Positions 8,694 to 19,329 of a DNA stretch of 64,000 nt are shown here, one piece after another (position 1 is the stretch's first letter; each line of letters starts with the position of its first letter). The DNA lies in assembly GCA_937959115.1 (NCBI GenBank), contig CALGAW010000052.1, positions 1 through 64,000 of the forward strand. The letters are read 5' to 3'. The DNA comes from an uncultured Saprospiraceae bacterium. GTDB taxonomy: Bacteria > Bacteroidota > Bacteroidia > Chitinophagales > Saprospiraceae. Both the position numbers and the translations under genes were made by a program. The notes beneath the pieces were generated by a model. It ran no database searches and was not told the DNA's origin. It saw only the letters and a list, made by a program, of their open reading frames with translations.

Positions 8694-9674
8694 TTAGGTA
8701 TTCATTAATGCGGGACGTTGAGAAATTTCGTGGTAACAAATCACGCCTTTGCAAAAGTAGTGGGCGACCATGCTCTTTCGTGTTGTTCCTTCTTGCTTGA
8801 TTGGGCTACCACCATGGAGTAGATTTGCGTGCCAGATCAGTACATCGCCTTTTTCTGCATGAAAGTATTCTTTCTTCAATCTATGTTGAGCGATCACATC
8901 ATCAATTTTATCTTCGTATTTCTTGTAACTATTGTTTCCTAGTCGCCACTTTGTATGTCCGTTTTCAAAATCATCAGACATTACATAGTCGAGTTTATGG
9001 CTTCCAGGGTAATAGAAAAGTGGTCCATTTCCTTCGTGTGTGTTCTCCAGTGCTGTCCATGTGGCTACAAGATACCCCTTGGGCTCGCTTGTCATGTGGA
9101 TGGAGTCAGAATGTGCCCGTTGCTCGCTACCCTCCCTAAAATTGATGGTTTGAAACGGATGGACTGGTCTTCCCATGATGAAGTTAAGCAGCTGTAGCAT
9201 TTTCTCATTTCTGAAATAGCTATTTACGATAGGGGAAACCTCGTGGGCATCCATAATCTTGCGATCTGTATAGTTGAAGTTGGCGGTATTTTCTTCTAGG
9301 AGGCGTTGGACTTCTGTATCCAGTGTATCCATTTCAGAAGGCTGGTAAAATCCTTTTAGGATGATGTAGCCGTTGTCGATCCAACTGCGCAGCTGTTCTT
9401 GGGTACTTGTATCAAATTGGCTGTATTCTGGGTGCTGTGTGAGTTGCTGGGCGGCATTTGGCAGATCTAACCACGGTATTTTTATGTTGGCTGGTTGCGT
9501 AAAATCTTGACTACTAAGGCTCCTAAAAATACTTTTTTCGAGTCCCATTTGTTGATACAGTTTCCTGTTATGCTTTAGTTTTTGGGCATTCAGGAAATTG
9601 TTAATCACATAAACTAGCCTCCAGCTCCTTAAAGAGCCTGTATATTTGCTAAATAACTTGGAAAGAGATGCCAT
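8694..9674 (-). CDS. phytanoyl-CoA dioxygenase (PhyH) family protein
   Basis: This 326-residue protein is a predicted Fe(II)/2-oxoglutarate oxygenase. Residues of about 85-110 (GYIILKGFYQPSEMDTL) form the family's opening strand. The facial triad is visible as H-x-D in RAHSDSIHM and a distal His in IWHANLLHGGSP, followed by the 2-oxoglutarate-binding Arg of TTRKSMVAHYF. The N-terminal 60 residues are family-specific and basic. The substrate is unknown; PhyH proteins hydroxylate lipids, amino acids or secondary metabolites. It is the first gene of a likely PhyH-M16 unit, with a -7 box just upstream at 9699-9706. Confidence 0.88.
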   Translation of the reverse strand: MASLSKLFSKYTGSLRSWRLVYVINNFLNAQKLKHNRKLYQQMGLEKSIFRSLSSQDFTQPANIKIPWLDLPNAAQQLTQHPEYSQFDTSTQEQLRSWIDNGYIILKGFYQPSEMDTLDTEVQRLLEENTANFNYTDRKIMDAHEVSPIVNSYFRNEKMLQLLNFIMGRPVHPFQTINFREGSEQRAHSDSIHMTSEPKGYLVATWTALENTHEGNGPLFYYPGSHKLDYVMSDDFENGHTKWRLGNNSYKKYEDKIDDVIAQHRLKKEYFHAEKGDVLIWHANLLHGGSPIKQEGTTRKSMVAHYFCKGVICYHEISQRPALMNT

Positions 9675-9698
9675 AGATTGTTTAACTAAGTTCTAGGA

Positions 9699-9706
9699 CA
9701 AAATTA
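9699..9706 (-). promoter_or_regulatory. putative -7 box upstream of the PhyH gene
   Basis: The minus-strand TAATTTTG fits TAnnTTTG and lies 25 bp before the start codon at 9674. No clear -33 TTTG is seen at the expected spacing. Confidence 0.35.
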
Positions 9707-10156
9707 AGAAAATAATTAACCTTAGTTTGAAAATCTCCTTTATAAAATTTATTGAAATAATGCTCAATCTCCAGAAAATTCCACCCCATTCTGATCCGTA
9801 TCGCTAGGAAACAACCCCTATTTATCCTGGAAATTCCTAATGTGAAAGTAGATAGAAAACTTCGAACGCATTTGCCCTATAAATGTTGATGGAATCCTTG
9901 TTATTCTAAGAAAAACGAATGCAAGAAATTTTAACCTAGTGATGCATTAGGAAATGAAAGGCGAGGACAAAAACAATTACAACCTTTATTTCAATTTAAT
10001 TGATAAAAACGAAACAATAGTACGTGATCTACGTATTATTAAAAAACACCTACTATAAAGCATTGTTGTCTACACGCTTATTGACATGCATAGGTCTTAA
10101 CTTTGAAGTAGTATGGTCTCTTTTTCAGAACATTATACGCTTATTATTATGTCGAT
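9707..10156. other. intergenic region between divergent genes
   Basis: About 450 bp of AT-rich sequence separates the PhyH gene (minus) from the histidine kinase gene (plus). Short open frames here have no recognisable content, and no hairpin or repeat stands out. It presumably holds the kinase promoter, but no exact TAnnTTTG box was found close to 10157. Confidence 0.4.
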
Positions 10157-11593
10157 ATGAAACAAAAAGTATCTACTCACATAAAACTGAAAATCGAAAA
10201 GCTTAGTACCAAAAGAATCATCGCTTTTTCAAAGTTGGTTCTAACCATCTCGGGACTCATGATCTTCCTCGACTTATACAACGGTTATACTGGAGCATGG
10301 AACACACACATTTCACAATACTATATTTTTGTTACGCATTTATGCACGATTCCATTGCTGATTGCACTCATTTGGACTCTAAATCGATTCTTAAAAAACG
10401 AGGAACGTTTTAATTACAGACAATGTGTTCTTCTTTCAACCTTAGTTTATTTCCCAATTGTATTGCCCTACTTTTACATTGAATTGAATGACTACAACAT
10501 TGGGAGTTCCATTTCGATTTACTTTCTAATTTTTGGACTTATTCTGAATTTGGACTCTTTAGAGAGAATGATAATCACAGCATATTTTGGCTTGTTATAC
10601 TTTATAACACCAATGGTAATGGGAATCACCTATGCGGAATACCCTTATCATTATATAGTTGGTGTCGCCTTGCTTGCCTTGTTTTTCTTTGTTTCAAAAT
10701 ATATTGATGAATCAGAATTAATCCGATTTGTGAATGAAGAAAAACTTGAATATCAAAAGTTAAAACTAGAAACCTTAAATCAAGATTTGGTCAATGCGAA
10801 TCAATCTGTGCTTTCTATAAATCAGTCCCTAAAGGAAAGCAATAAAAACCTCTCTAATTTTGCTAGTATGGCAGCTCATGATATTAAGTCGCCGCTTCGA
10901 ACGATTGGTTCTTTTTCACAAATCATTTCAAAGAGATATAAAAATTTAGTAGAAGCAAAGGATTTGGAATATTTTCAGTTTATCAATAGCAGTGTAAATT
11001 CTCTTTCTACGATGATCGATCAATTGTTGAGTTTTTCTAACATTCCCGATCCAAAATCAATTAAACTTGAGTCCGTTAATTTGGAAAGTGTTATAAATGA
11101 AGTGATAAAGCTACTGGAACATGAAATCTCTTTATACAAGGTAAAGATTAACATTCCTGAATATTTACCACGTATAAACGGGAATAAAAACCTTTTGAAC
11201 CAACTCTTTTTAAACCTCGTTGGAAATGCAATAAAGTTCTCTAAAAATGCAGCACCCAATCCAATCCTTGAAATTACTTTTAAAGAGCTGAAACATTCTA
11301 AAGTTCAATTATCGATTAGGGATAATGGCATCGGAATTGGTTCTAAGTATCATAGTACTATATTTGAACTTTTCAGAAAACTAAACAGTGCACATCAGTT
11401 TGAAGGAAATGGAATGGGGCTTGCCCTCTGTAAAAGGATTGTATTAGCCCATAACGGAAGTATCTGGGTTGAATCTACCGAAGGACAGGGTGCTAATTTT
11501 AATTTTGTTCTAGATATTCACTCTGATTTCGATTCTTATCATTCTAATTTGGAGGCCAGATCAACTCAAATAGAAAATTCTCATCTATATTGA
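10157..11593 (+). CDS. membrane sensor histidine kinase
   Basis: This is a 478-residue orphan sensor kinase. The N-terminal half has about six hydrophobic segments (residues of about 22-195), then a short coiled coil (KLEYQKLKLETLNQDLVNAN). The HisKA helix has H241 in FASMAAHDIKSPLRTIG as the phosphoacceptor. The HATPase domain follows with an N-box NQLFLNLVGNAIKFS, a G1 box DNGIGIG and a G2 box GNGMGLALCKRIV. The MAAHDIKSPLR context resembles phytochrome/LytS-like kinases of Bacteroidota. No response regulator or other partner lies beside it, so the signal is unknown. Its 3' end overlaps a doubtful convergent open frame by 50 bp. Confidence 0.92.
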   Translation: MKQKVSTHIKLKIEKLSTKRIIAFSKLVLTISGLMIFLDLYNGYTGAWNTHISQYYIFVTHLCTIPLLIALIWTLNRFLKNEERFNYRQCVLLSTLVYFPIVLPYFYIELNDYNIGSSISIYFLIFGLILNLDSLERMIITAYFGLLYFITPMVMGITYAEYPYHYIVGVALLALFFFVSKYIDESELIRFVNEEKLEYQKLKLETLNQDLVNANQSVLSINQSLKESNKNLSNFASMAAHDIKSPLRTIGSFSQIISKRYKNLVEAKDLEYFQFINSSVNSLSTMIDQLLSFSNIPDPKSIKLESVNLESVINEVIKLLEHEISLYKVKINIPEYLPRINGNKNLLNQLFLNLVGNAIKFSKNAAPNPILEITFKELKHSKVQLSIRDNGIGIGSKYHSTIFELFRKLNSAHQFEGNGMGLALCKRIVLAHNGSIWVESTEGQGANFNFVLDIHSDFDSYHSNLEARSTQIENSHLY

Positions 11594-11774
11594 AGGTAGT
11601 TGCTCTAAATACCATAGACCTTCTTCCTGGTTTTCTTTCGTAATTCATATATCCCAATGTAAATTCCGAATGATCTTGAGATTTTTGTGTGAACCAGTAA
11701 TCAAATCCTTCTTTACTTTTTGCAATTTGAGCTATCGTTTGAGGTGTCATGAAACTTGCTCCAGCTTTATACAA
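11544..11774 (-). CDS. doubtful small hypothetical protein
   Basis: This 76-codon frame overlaps the end of the kinase gene tail to tail. The product, from MYKAGAS or the inner start MTPQTIAQ at 11750, is composed like a real protein (KEGFDYWFTQKSQ, RRSMVFRATTFNID) and has no membrane segment or known motif. It could be a small gene or the remnant of a longer one. No ribosome-binding site or promoter is evident. Confidence 0.3.
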   Translation of the reverse strand: MYKAGASFMTPQTIAQIAKSKEGFDYWFTQKSQDHSEFTLGYMNYERKPGRRSMVFRATTFNIDENFLFELIWPPN

Positions 11775-12132
11775 AACTATTAATGCTTATATTTCTACAA
11801 CCTTTGTATCCAGCAGGTTAAAATCTGGATCGAATTAAACATCCTATTTAACAGTGATCAGAATTAAGCTTATTGTAGATAAAACACATCAATATCACAA
11901 GCTTTTGTGACTGCCAATATGATGCTTATTTTTTAGGTAATTATTTGTTAACTTTACCTCAGCAAGTATTTTCCTTGCGATATACTCACACGAAGACCAC
12001 CGAAAATTATTTTTTGTAACTCAACATCAAGTTTTACAATATATTAATAATGAATTTATTAGCGTGCTATATTGGCTAATTTATTAATTATTAACATGCT
12101 TACTCATTAACATTTCTTTTAAATTGACTCAA
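11775..12132. other. AT-rich intergenic region
   Basis: About 360 bp of very AT-rich sequence precedes the giant secreted-protein gene. No gene, strong hairpin or exact -7 box was recognised, though a promoter for the downstream gene is expected here. Confidence 0.4.
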
Positions 12133-15100
12133 ATGAAACTACTAAGAACAATCTTTTGTCTAGCGCCTATTTTGTGCTTATTTGTGAACCTAAATGCACA
12201 GTGCCCTTCAAATCCCCCATTAACAGACTTTAGTGCTACACCAACTGAATCTTTCTGCGAATCTGATGGAACGATAACCATAGCAGGAAAAACAGGAGGA
12301 CAAGCTCCTTATTTACATGCAATTATTGCTGGTCCAGAAACACGCCCAGGGCAAAACTCCAATCTGTTTGCGGCATTGCCTGCTGGAACTTATACCGTAG
12401 AGGTTCGAGACTTTTGCGGAACCATCCTAACCAAAAGTGTCGTAGTGCCAGGTACACACACACCGCTTACGCTTTTAGTAACCTCAGACGTTGTTATCTG
12501 CGGAAATGACGGTATGATCTGCGGCATCGCTGGAGGTGGTGGAGACACTACTGGAGGAACAATAGACTACATGTATCGTCTAATAAAAGTAGATGTAACG
12601 CCTCCAGATACGATTGTTCAAATGCAATCAAATAACTGTTTCGACAATCTGGAAGAAGGAGACTATGATGTGCAGGTTTTTGACGAATGCGATAATTTTC
12701 AAACTAGGGGACACATTCTTGGTCGTAAGACATTCGCCACGGCAGGTGCTGTAAATTCAGACTGGATTCATAGCTGTGATTCAATCGGAGTTCGGCTCTA
12801 TATGAGAAATTTTGGTGTAGGCCCCTCAGGAGAACCACCGATTGATTGGGAGATTATCTCTTCCTCGGTTCCAGGATATTTAGGGACATCTGGGGTTTGG
12901 AATAGTATGAATGACTATGATACACTTTACTATGACGATAGTTATCGAGGTCAATCGCCTCCAAATAATTGGATCATACAGACGACTGATGCTTGTGGCA
13001 TTATAAAAACATCAAGATATAACTTTGAAACCGCTGGTTCATACACTGTAACCAATGATTTAGGATGTGATAGTGTAACAGTGCGCCCTTTTAAATTTGG
13101 CAGATTTAATTGTCCAGATGGTACAATATCTTTTGAGATCACTTCTGGTCCAGCAGGTTTCCCCTTGCCTCCAATTACGCCTGACAATGAATATACCATA
13201 CCACATGGAGACTATTGTTTTGAGGTCATTGATTGTTGTATGGACACCTTTAATTTTTGCAGGAACTTATATGGGACAGATCTAAATTTTGCCTCCTTCA
13301 CGAACCAAAGAGATTTTGCTTGTGCTGAAGGATCAATTAATTTTAGATTTAATGTTTCTGGAGCAATAAGTCCTACAACCCGAGTTGTGACGAGTGCTCC
13401 GGCAGGTTATGGGAATCCACTTCCAGACACAGTATCTAATTATTCGATATTGGATTGGAGAGCCATTTTCAAACCACCTGGGACCTATTGTCTTGAAGCG
13501 ATTGATGCATGTAACCTACCAATTGATACTTGTGTTACGTTTTTGGATACCTTAATCTTTCAATCTGAAGTTGAAGTAGTTCCTGGATGTATTAATGAGA
13601 ACCAGGTGTGTATGACCTACACTTCAAATGAAGACATCAAGTTTAGATTGAGTGGAAAGCCTGATATCGTTGGGCAAGCCGGAACGAATATGCAAATTTG
13701 TTTTGTGAACGTTTCCGCAGGTTCAAAATTCTTTTATGCGTTTGCAAATAATGGATTTGCGACCAACTGTCCGTTAGTCCTAGAGACACTTGTCATTCCA
13801 GATTATATTCCTCCTTCAATAGAAGGTGCTTGGGGAATTGAATGTGATGGGGGGACAGGCCTAGTCACAGTTGCTGGGCAAAATGGTGTAGAGCCCTATA
13901 CTTACGAGTTGTTTGCTGGCCCAGTCACTAGACCACTCCAAAGTAGCCCGTACTTCCCTGGGTTGCCTCTAGGCACCTACAGTGTGCGAATATTTGATGT
14001 TTGCAACAACTCTTACATCACTGATGTGGATGTAGAACCAGCCACATTACTTATAAGAGGCTATGATGGTGCAGGCTGTATCGGTGATTCTCTTACATTC
14101 TTTGTCGATAGTATATTTGGTGCGACCTATTCTTGGACTGGACCAAATGGTTTTACAAACAATACTTCAATCGTTGAATTGACAAATGCTGATGTTAGCG
14201 ATGCAGGCACTTATACTGTAAATGTTGTATTGGAAGATGAATCGAATAATCTTTGTATTGATGAAACCTTGACGGTAAATGTAGAAGTCTTTAGTTGTGT
14301 TTGCAGTATTCAGGCATTTGATGCTACGATGGTTTCTTGTTTTAATGCCAACAATGGCTTAGTAACAGCAAACAGTAGCAGTGGTGCTGGTGGCCCGTTC
14401 ACCTATCAATGGAGTTCGAGTCAAGGTGGTCCATTAGGGAACACGCAAACGATAGGAAGCCTTCCTCCTGGTACTTATGCAGTTACCATTACTGATGCTG
14501 CAGGGTGTTCTGTGAGTGGCGATACTACGATCACGCAACCTTCTCCGCTTATGCTAGCTGTTGATATTACAGATGTCGCATGTTTCACTACTTTAACTGG
14601 AGAAGCAACCATTACAGCTCAAGGAGGAACACCAGGCTATACTTACCAATGGGATTCCGCAGCTGGCAGTCAAACTACCGCAACTGCTGGTGGACTCAAT
14701 CCTGGCACCTACACTGTTACCGTAACAGATATGGCAGGTTGTCTTTATATTGCGGCGGCTGTTGTTGGTTTAGAACAATGTGCCGATTGTGAAATTTGTG
14801 ATGCAGCTACTTCTGGCACAATTGATATCTGTGCAGTCTTAATGGGCGATCCTAGTAATCAAATTGGCACATTAGATTGTGATAATGGAGGAATTGATAA
14901 TCAAACTGAGTGTGACAATGGTGGAAACCCAGCAGATCCTTCAGATGATTGTCAGATTGCTACATCAGCGGGTAATGACATCTGTACAATTATTGGAACA
15001 AACGCTTCTCATCCATTAGCTGACCAAGACTGTGATGATGGTGGTGTTTCTAATTATGAAGAATGTCAAAACAATGGTGATCCTACTGATCCTGCTGATG

Positions 15101-16530
15101 ACTGTCAGGTAGCAGTAGATGCAGATTTGAGCATCTGTGCATTGATCAATTATAATGCAGCGCATCCACTAGCAACACTTGACTGCGATGGTGGTGGTGT
15201 GATCAATATTACGGAATGTGAAACGGGGGAAGATCCATCCGACCCTGCTGACGATTGTACTTCTGCAGCAACTGCAAGCATGGACATTTGTGCTTTAATC
15301 CTAGGAGGACAGTCGAGTTGGGCAACACTTGATTGTGATAACGGTGGAGTTATAAATGCTGTGGAATGTGCCAATGGCGATGACCCAGCCAACCCTCAAG
15401 ATGACAAAGCATGTCCGTCCGATCCTTGTGAAGAGGCAATCGCCAACAACTTAGATATTTGTGTCGTTCTGGCTGCAGATCCAACAAACCCACTTGGTAC
15501 ATTGGATTGTGATAACGGAGGAATTGATAATGCAACAGAATGTGCAAACAACGGTGAGCCAGATGATCCTGCAGATGACTGTACGATTGCAGTAAATGCA
15601 GGCTTGAATCTTTGTGCTTTGATCGCCGGTGATCCAGATCATCCATTTGCTAATCAGGATTGTGATGGTGGCGGTGTAATCAATATTACGGAGTGTTCTA
15701 CTGGCGAAGATCCAACTGACCCAGCAGATGACTGTATGGCAGCGATTGATGCTGGTGAAAATATTTGCCAAATCATCAATTATGATCCTGCTCACCCTAT
15801 GGCAACCCTTGACTGTGATGGTGGTGGTATTGACAATCAAACTGAATGTGCAAATGGTGGTGACCCAAGTGATCCTATTGATGATTGCACCGTTGTGATA
15901 ACGGACGGGCTTGATTTATGTGTACTGATTGCAGATGAACCGAACAACCCAATTGGTGCTGCAGACTGTGATGAAGATGGCGTAACAAACGCTACGGAAT
16001 GCACGGACATGACTGATCCACTTGATCCTTGTGATTTTGATTCTGGTAGCATTACCTTACCTGTTACAGCTGATCAAAGTGATTGTGAGAACTTATGTCC
16101 TGATATTACGCCAATTACTACCATACTACCTGGTAATATTGCTGGTGCATCAGCAGTGGGTGTCGCGGTTGAGATCACTGAGTTGAATGGAATTGATACG
16201 GACGGTACTACTATCCTAGTTCGGATGCCTTCCGACCCACGTCTTGCGTTTTTGTGGGATCCCAACCTGACGCTAGTTGCACTTACTACTGTCAATAATA
16301 GTAATTGGAACTACTTAGGCAATAACGGTGTCGTGCATACTTTCCAATACGTTGGGAATGGAAATGTAATCAATGGAGGAATGACTCAGGCGTTTGGTTT
16401 TGAGTCGATATACGATCCACAAAGTACGGATGGGCAGACGACAGTTACAGCTTCGATTGTGCCATTTGGTGGTGGAGAGTGTAATTTGTTGAATGATACG
16501 GATTCTGAGCGATTGGTTTATTTTGAATAA
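12133..16530 (+). CDS. giant secreted SprB-repeat / Cys-Asp repeat protein
   Basis: This is a 1465-residue surface or secreted protein. The ATG at 12133 begins a signal peptide (MKLLRTIFCLAPILCLFVNLNAQ); the TTG at 12124 is not needed. The N-terminal two-thirds hold SprB-like units (LPAGTYTVEVRDFCG; LPLGTYSVRIFDVCN), an Ig-like unit near 640-720 and two typical SprB repeats (GGTPGYTYQWD, GTYTVTVTDMAGC). At 14790-16040 lie eight units of about 50 residues with the pattern DICALI...LDCDGGG..N.TEC..G.DP.DPADDC, rich in Asp and Cys and probably calcium-binding and disulphide-linked. The last unit ends DPLDPCDF, and a terminal region of about 160 residues ending VYFE follows. That tail matches the 2763-residue protein's tail. 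No type A or B T9SS domain is visible. Confidence 0.88.
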   Translation: MKLLRTIFCLAPILCLFVNLNAQCPSNPPLTDFSATPTESFCESDGTITIAGKTGGQAPYLHAIIAGPETRPGQNSNLFAALPAGTYTVEVRDFCGTILTKSVVVPGTHTPLTLLVTSDVVICGNDGMICGIAGGGGDTTGGTIDYMYRLIKVDVTPPDTIVQMQSNNCFDNLEEGDYDVQVFDECDNFQTRGHILGRKTFATAGAVNSDWIHSCDSIGVRLYMRNFGVGPSGEPPIDWEIISSSVPGYLGTSGVWNSMNDYDTLYYDDSYRGQSPPNNWIIQTTDACGIIKTSRYNFETAGSYTVTNDLGCDSVTVRPFKFGRFNCPDGTISFEITSGPAGFPLPPITPDNEYTIPHGDYCFEVIDCCMDTFNFCRNLYGTDLNFASFTNQRDFACAEGSINFRFNVSGAISPTTRVVTSAPAGYGNPLPDTVSNYSILDWRAIFKPPGTYCLEAIDACNLPIDTCVTFLDTLIFQSEVEVVPGCINENQVCMTYTSNEDIKFRLSGKPDIVGQAGTNMQICFVNVSAGSKFFYAFANNGFATNCPLVLETLVIPDYIPPSIEGAWGIECDGGTGLVTVAGQNGVEPYTYELFAGPVTRPLQSSPYFPGLPLGTYSVRIFDVCNNSYITDVDVEPATLLIRGYDGAGCIGDSLTFFVDSIFGATYSWTGPNGFTNNTSIVELTNADVSDAGTYTVNVVLEDESNNLCIDETLTVNVEVFSCVCSIQAFDATMVSCFNANNGLVTANSSSGAGGPFTYQWSSSQGGPLGNTQTIGSLPPGTYAVTITDAAGCSVSGDTTITQPSPLMLAVDITDVACFTTLTGEATITAQGGTPGYTYQWDSAAGSQTTATAGGLNPGTYTVTVTDMAGCLYIAAAVVGLEQCADCEICDAATSGTIDICAVLMGDPSNQIGTLDCDNGGIDNQTECDNGGNPADPSDDCQIATSAGNDICTIIGTNASHPLADQDCDDGGVSNYEECQNNGDPTDPADDCQVAVDADLSICALINYNAAHPLATLDCDGGGVINITECETGEDPSDPADDCTSAATASMDICALILGGQSSWATLDCDNGGVINAVECANGDDPANPQDDKACPSDPCEEAIANNLDICVVLAADPTNPLGTLDCDNGGIDNATECANNGEPDDPADDCTIAVNAGLNLCALIAGDPDHPFANQDCDGGGVINITECSTGEDPTDPADDCMAAIDAGENICQIINYDPAHPMATLDCDGGGIDNQTECANGGDPSDPIDDCTVVITDGLDLCVLIADEPNNPIGAADCDEDGVTNATECTDMTDPLDPCDFDSGSITLPVTADQSDCENLCPDITPITTILPGNIAGASAVGVAVEITELNGIDTDGTTILVRMPSDPRLAFLWDPNLTLVALTTVNNSNWNYLGNNGVVHTFQYVGNGNVINGGMTQAFGFESIYDPQSTDGQTTVTASIVPFGGGECNLLNDTDSERLVYFE

Positions 16531-16563
16531 GCGTGCTAGCAAATAATACTTAATGTTAGTCGT

Positions 16564-16590
16564 GTAGGGGCGAATGCAATTCGCTCTTAT
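16564..16590. repeat. dispersed palindromic repeat, copy 2
   Basis: GTAGGGGCGAATGCAATTCGC continues into TCTTAT; it is the same element as at 17041-17068 in inverted orientation. The two copies bracket the small membrane-protein gene. Confidence 0.65.
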
Positions 16591-16609
16591 TTCTGACCAT
16601 ATACTAGAC

Positions 16610-16642
16610 AGAAAAGGGATTAGCGAAAGCTGATCCTTTTTT
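16610..16642 (+). terminator. terminator of the giant secreted-protein gene
   Basis: AAAAGGGATTAGC and GCTGATCCTTTTTT form an imperfect stem closed by a GAAA tetraloop, with a T-run at the 3' side. It lies about 80 bp beyond the stop codon. Confidence 0.75.
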
Positions 16643-16679
16643 GATATGAGGGGCTGTGTTCTTACTGCGGACCTTTTTG

Positions 16680-17012
16680 TTATGCATCAAGGATATCAGC
16701 CTGTTCTGGGAACGCACGGTTGAGTTGTTTTGTCCATCTGTTTTCTAGGAATTTGTATAATAAGATACAAGAAACGATACCGACTCCTATACTCATAAAT
16801 GTAAGCAGAAGTTTGTCGTTTGCAAAATTATCGACTGCCGCTTCACCAAGTGTAAAAGCCAGTATGATCGCTATCAAAGAGGTGACGAAAAACGTTGAAC
16901 CGTAATAAGTTGCAAGTCCAGGAATTGCGTACCCCCATTTTGATTTGTCATACGTTTCTGCTAGGGTGTAGAAGTACTTTCCTAGGAAGTAAATAAAGAT
17001 TAAACTAAGCAT
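16680..17012 (-). CDS. small multi-pass membrane protein
   Basis: This 110-residue protein has about three hydrophobic segments (residues 1-17, about 26-50 and about 70-88) and an acidic, soluble tail (NRAFPEQADILDA). The segment YDKSKWGYAIPGLATYYGSTF is a polar loop of a type I have seen in uncharacterised Bacteroidota membrane proteins. Function is unknown. It sits between two copies of the GCGAATTGC palindrome and downstream of rtcB on the same strand, 64 bp away. Confidence 0.7.
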   Translation of the reverse strand: MLSLIFIYFLGKYFYTLAETYDKSKWGYAIPGLATYYGSTFFVTSLIAIILAFTLGEAAVDNFANDKLLLTFMSIGVGIVSCILLYKFLENRWTKQLNRAFPEQADILDA

Positions 17013-17040
17013 ATTATTTTTTTGGGGTTATTAAAAATGA

Positions 17041-17068
17041 AGGGGCAAATTGCAATTCGCCCCTACAT
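17041..17068. repeat. dispersed palindromic repeat, copy 3
   Basis: AGGGGCAAATTGCAATTCGC continues as CCCTACAT. This is an almost perfect palindrome of 24 bp with one mismatched pair. It lies between rtcB and the small membrane-protein gene. Confidence 0.7.
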
Positions 17069-17076
17069 ATCATCTC

Positions 17077-18489
<1,413 letters not shown>

Positions 18490-18588
18490 TTAGTTCAAAG
18501 ATGCGAACTAACTACGCAACCTTCTTGCGCAGTATAAAAACATTCTTGTTTTTCTTTTTTCAGGGTTGTTTGCTTCTAATTTTCTTCA

Positions 18589-18795
18589 TCATGCAATCGT
18601 ATCTTTATCCAATGCAAGAGAGGGAATTATTCGTTTGGGGCGCAAGACTAATTCTCCATTGCACTCAGGGCATTCGTCTTTGAAGAGCTGGGCGCATTCC
18701 GGACAGTAAGTTGTCTCATAGCTGCAAATATAGGCTTCATGCTGGTGATAAAGCGTACAGCTGCACTGCTCACATTTTAATTTCATTCGTAACAT
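18589..18795 (-). CDS. DUF1272 zinc-ribbon-like small protein
   Basis: This 68-residue protein has two CxxC pairs plus other cysteines (MKLKCEQCSCTLY, YCPECAQLF, ECPECNGELVLRP). The spacing and the closing CPxCxGELVxRP agree with DUF1272, a family of small proteins of unknown function. MLRM is kept as the start because family members begin a few residues before the first CxxC. It lies upstream of rtcB on the same strand with a 115-bp gap. Confidence 0.8.
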   Translation of the reverse strand: MLRMKLKCEQCSCTLYHQHEAYICSYETTYCPECAQLFKDECPECNGELVLRPKRIIPSLALDKDTIA

Positions 18796-18885
18796 TCGTT
18801 AACTATTTTTCGATTGTTGGTTTTATTTTTTGTTTAAACACTATACCGCGGCATTATTCTAGCCCACATTTAATGATACATAGAA

Positions 18886-19197
18886 ATGTCGGTTTTAGTT
18901 CCAAAAGATAAGAAACTTCGTTATTAATAAGACTTAGATGTTCAACAAATCGAATTCTATTTAGACAAATATTCAAGAATCAAGGAAAAGGCTTATGCTT
19001 TACTGGAAAGTAAATTTAAAGAGATTGGATATGGGTTTTCATTAAAAAATCCTAGATCCATAATAGGGTTGTTCTTTGAAAATTCGGATAACTTAAATCA
19101 TTTTGATTTTCACATTGAAGTTCAGATGATACCGATCATCTGGGTAATACAATTTAAAGATTTCCATGCAATTGATATTGTCGCGATAAAAAAATAA
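18886..19197 (+). pseudogene. small gene remnant with two in-frame stops
   Basis: An ATG at 18886 starts MSVLVPKDKKLRY, then TAA TAA at 18925-18930. The same frame then continues for 88 codons (DLDVQQIEFYLDKYSRIK ... IIWVIQFKDFHAID IVAIKK) to another double stop at 19195-19200. The downstream part has protein-like composition and no start codon of its own. It may be a gene broken by point mutation, or the N-terminal piece may be chance. No family is recognised. Confidence 0.5.
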
Positions 19198-19321
19198 TAG
19201 ATGCTCATCCACTTTCCTTCTCACCTATGAACCACGTCTTCAACAGACCATATAGAACAGTCAAAAATGGTTTAAAGAAAATATCCATCAGACATAATGC
19301 TATAAAACCAACAAACTTCTT

Positions 19322-19329
19322 TAATTTTG
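19322..19329 (+). promoter_or_regulatory. putative -7 box for the SDR gene
   Basis: TAATTTTG fits TAnnTTTG and places transcription start near 19336. That is downstream of the longest in-frame start (19227), so it favours the ATG at 19377. No clear -33 element is seen. Confidence 0.45.

Noticed and set aside
8638-8754. N-terminal extension of the M16 peptidase
   Set aside because: The extra 39 codons overlap the PhyH gene and do not match the family; the ATG at 8637 fits.
9740-9820. Short minus-strand tail GLFPSDTDQNGVEFSGD before a stop
   Set aside because: Only about 17 codons between stops; too short to call a gene remnant.
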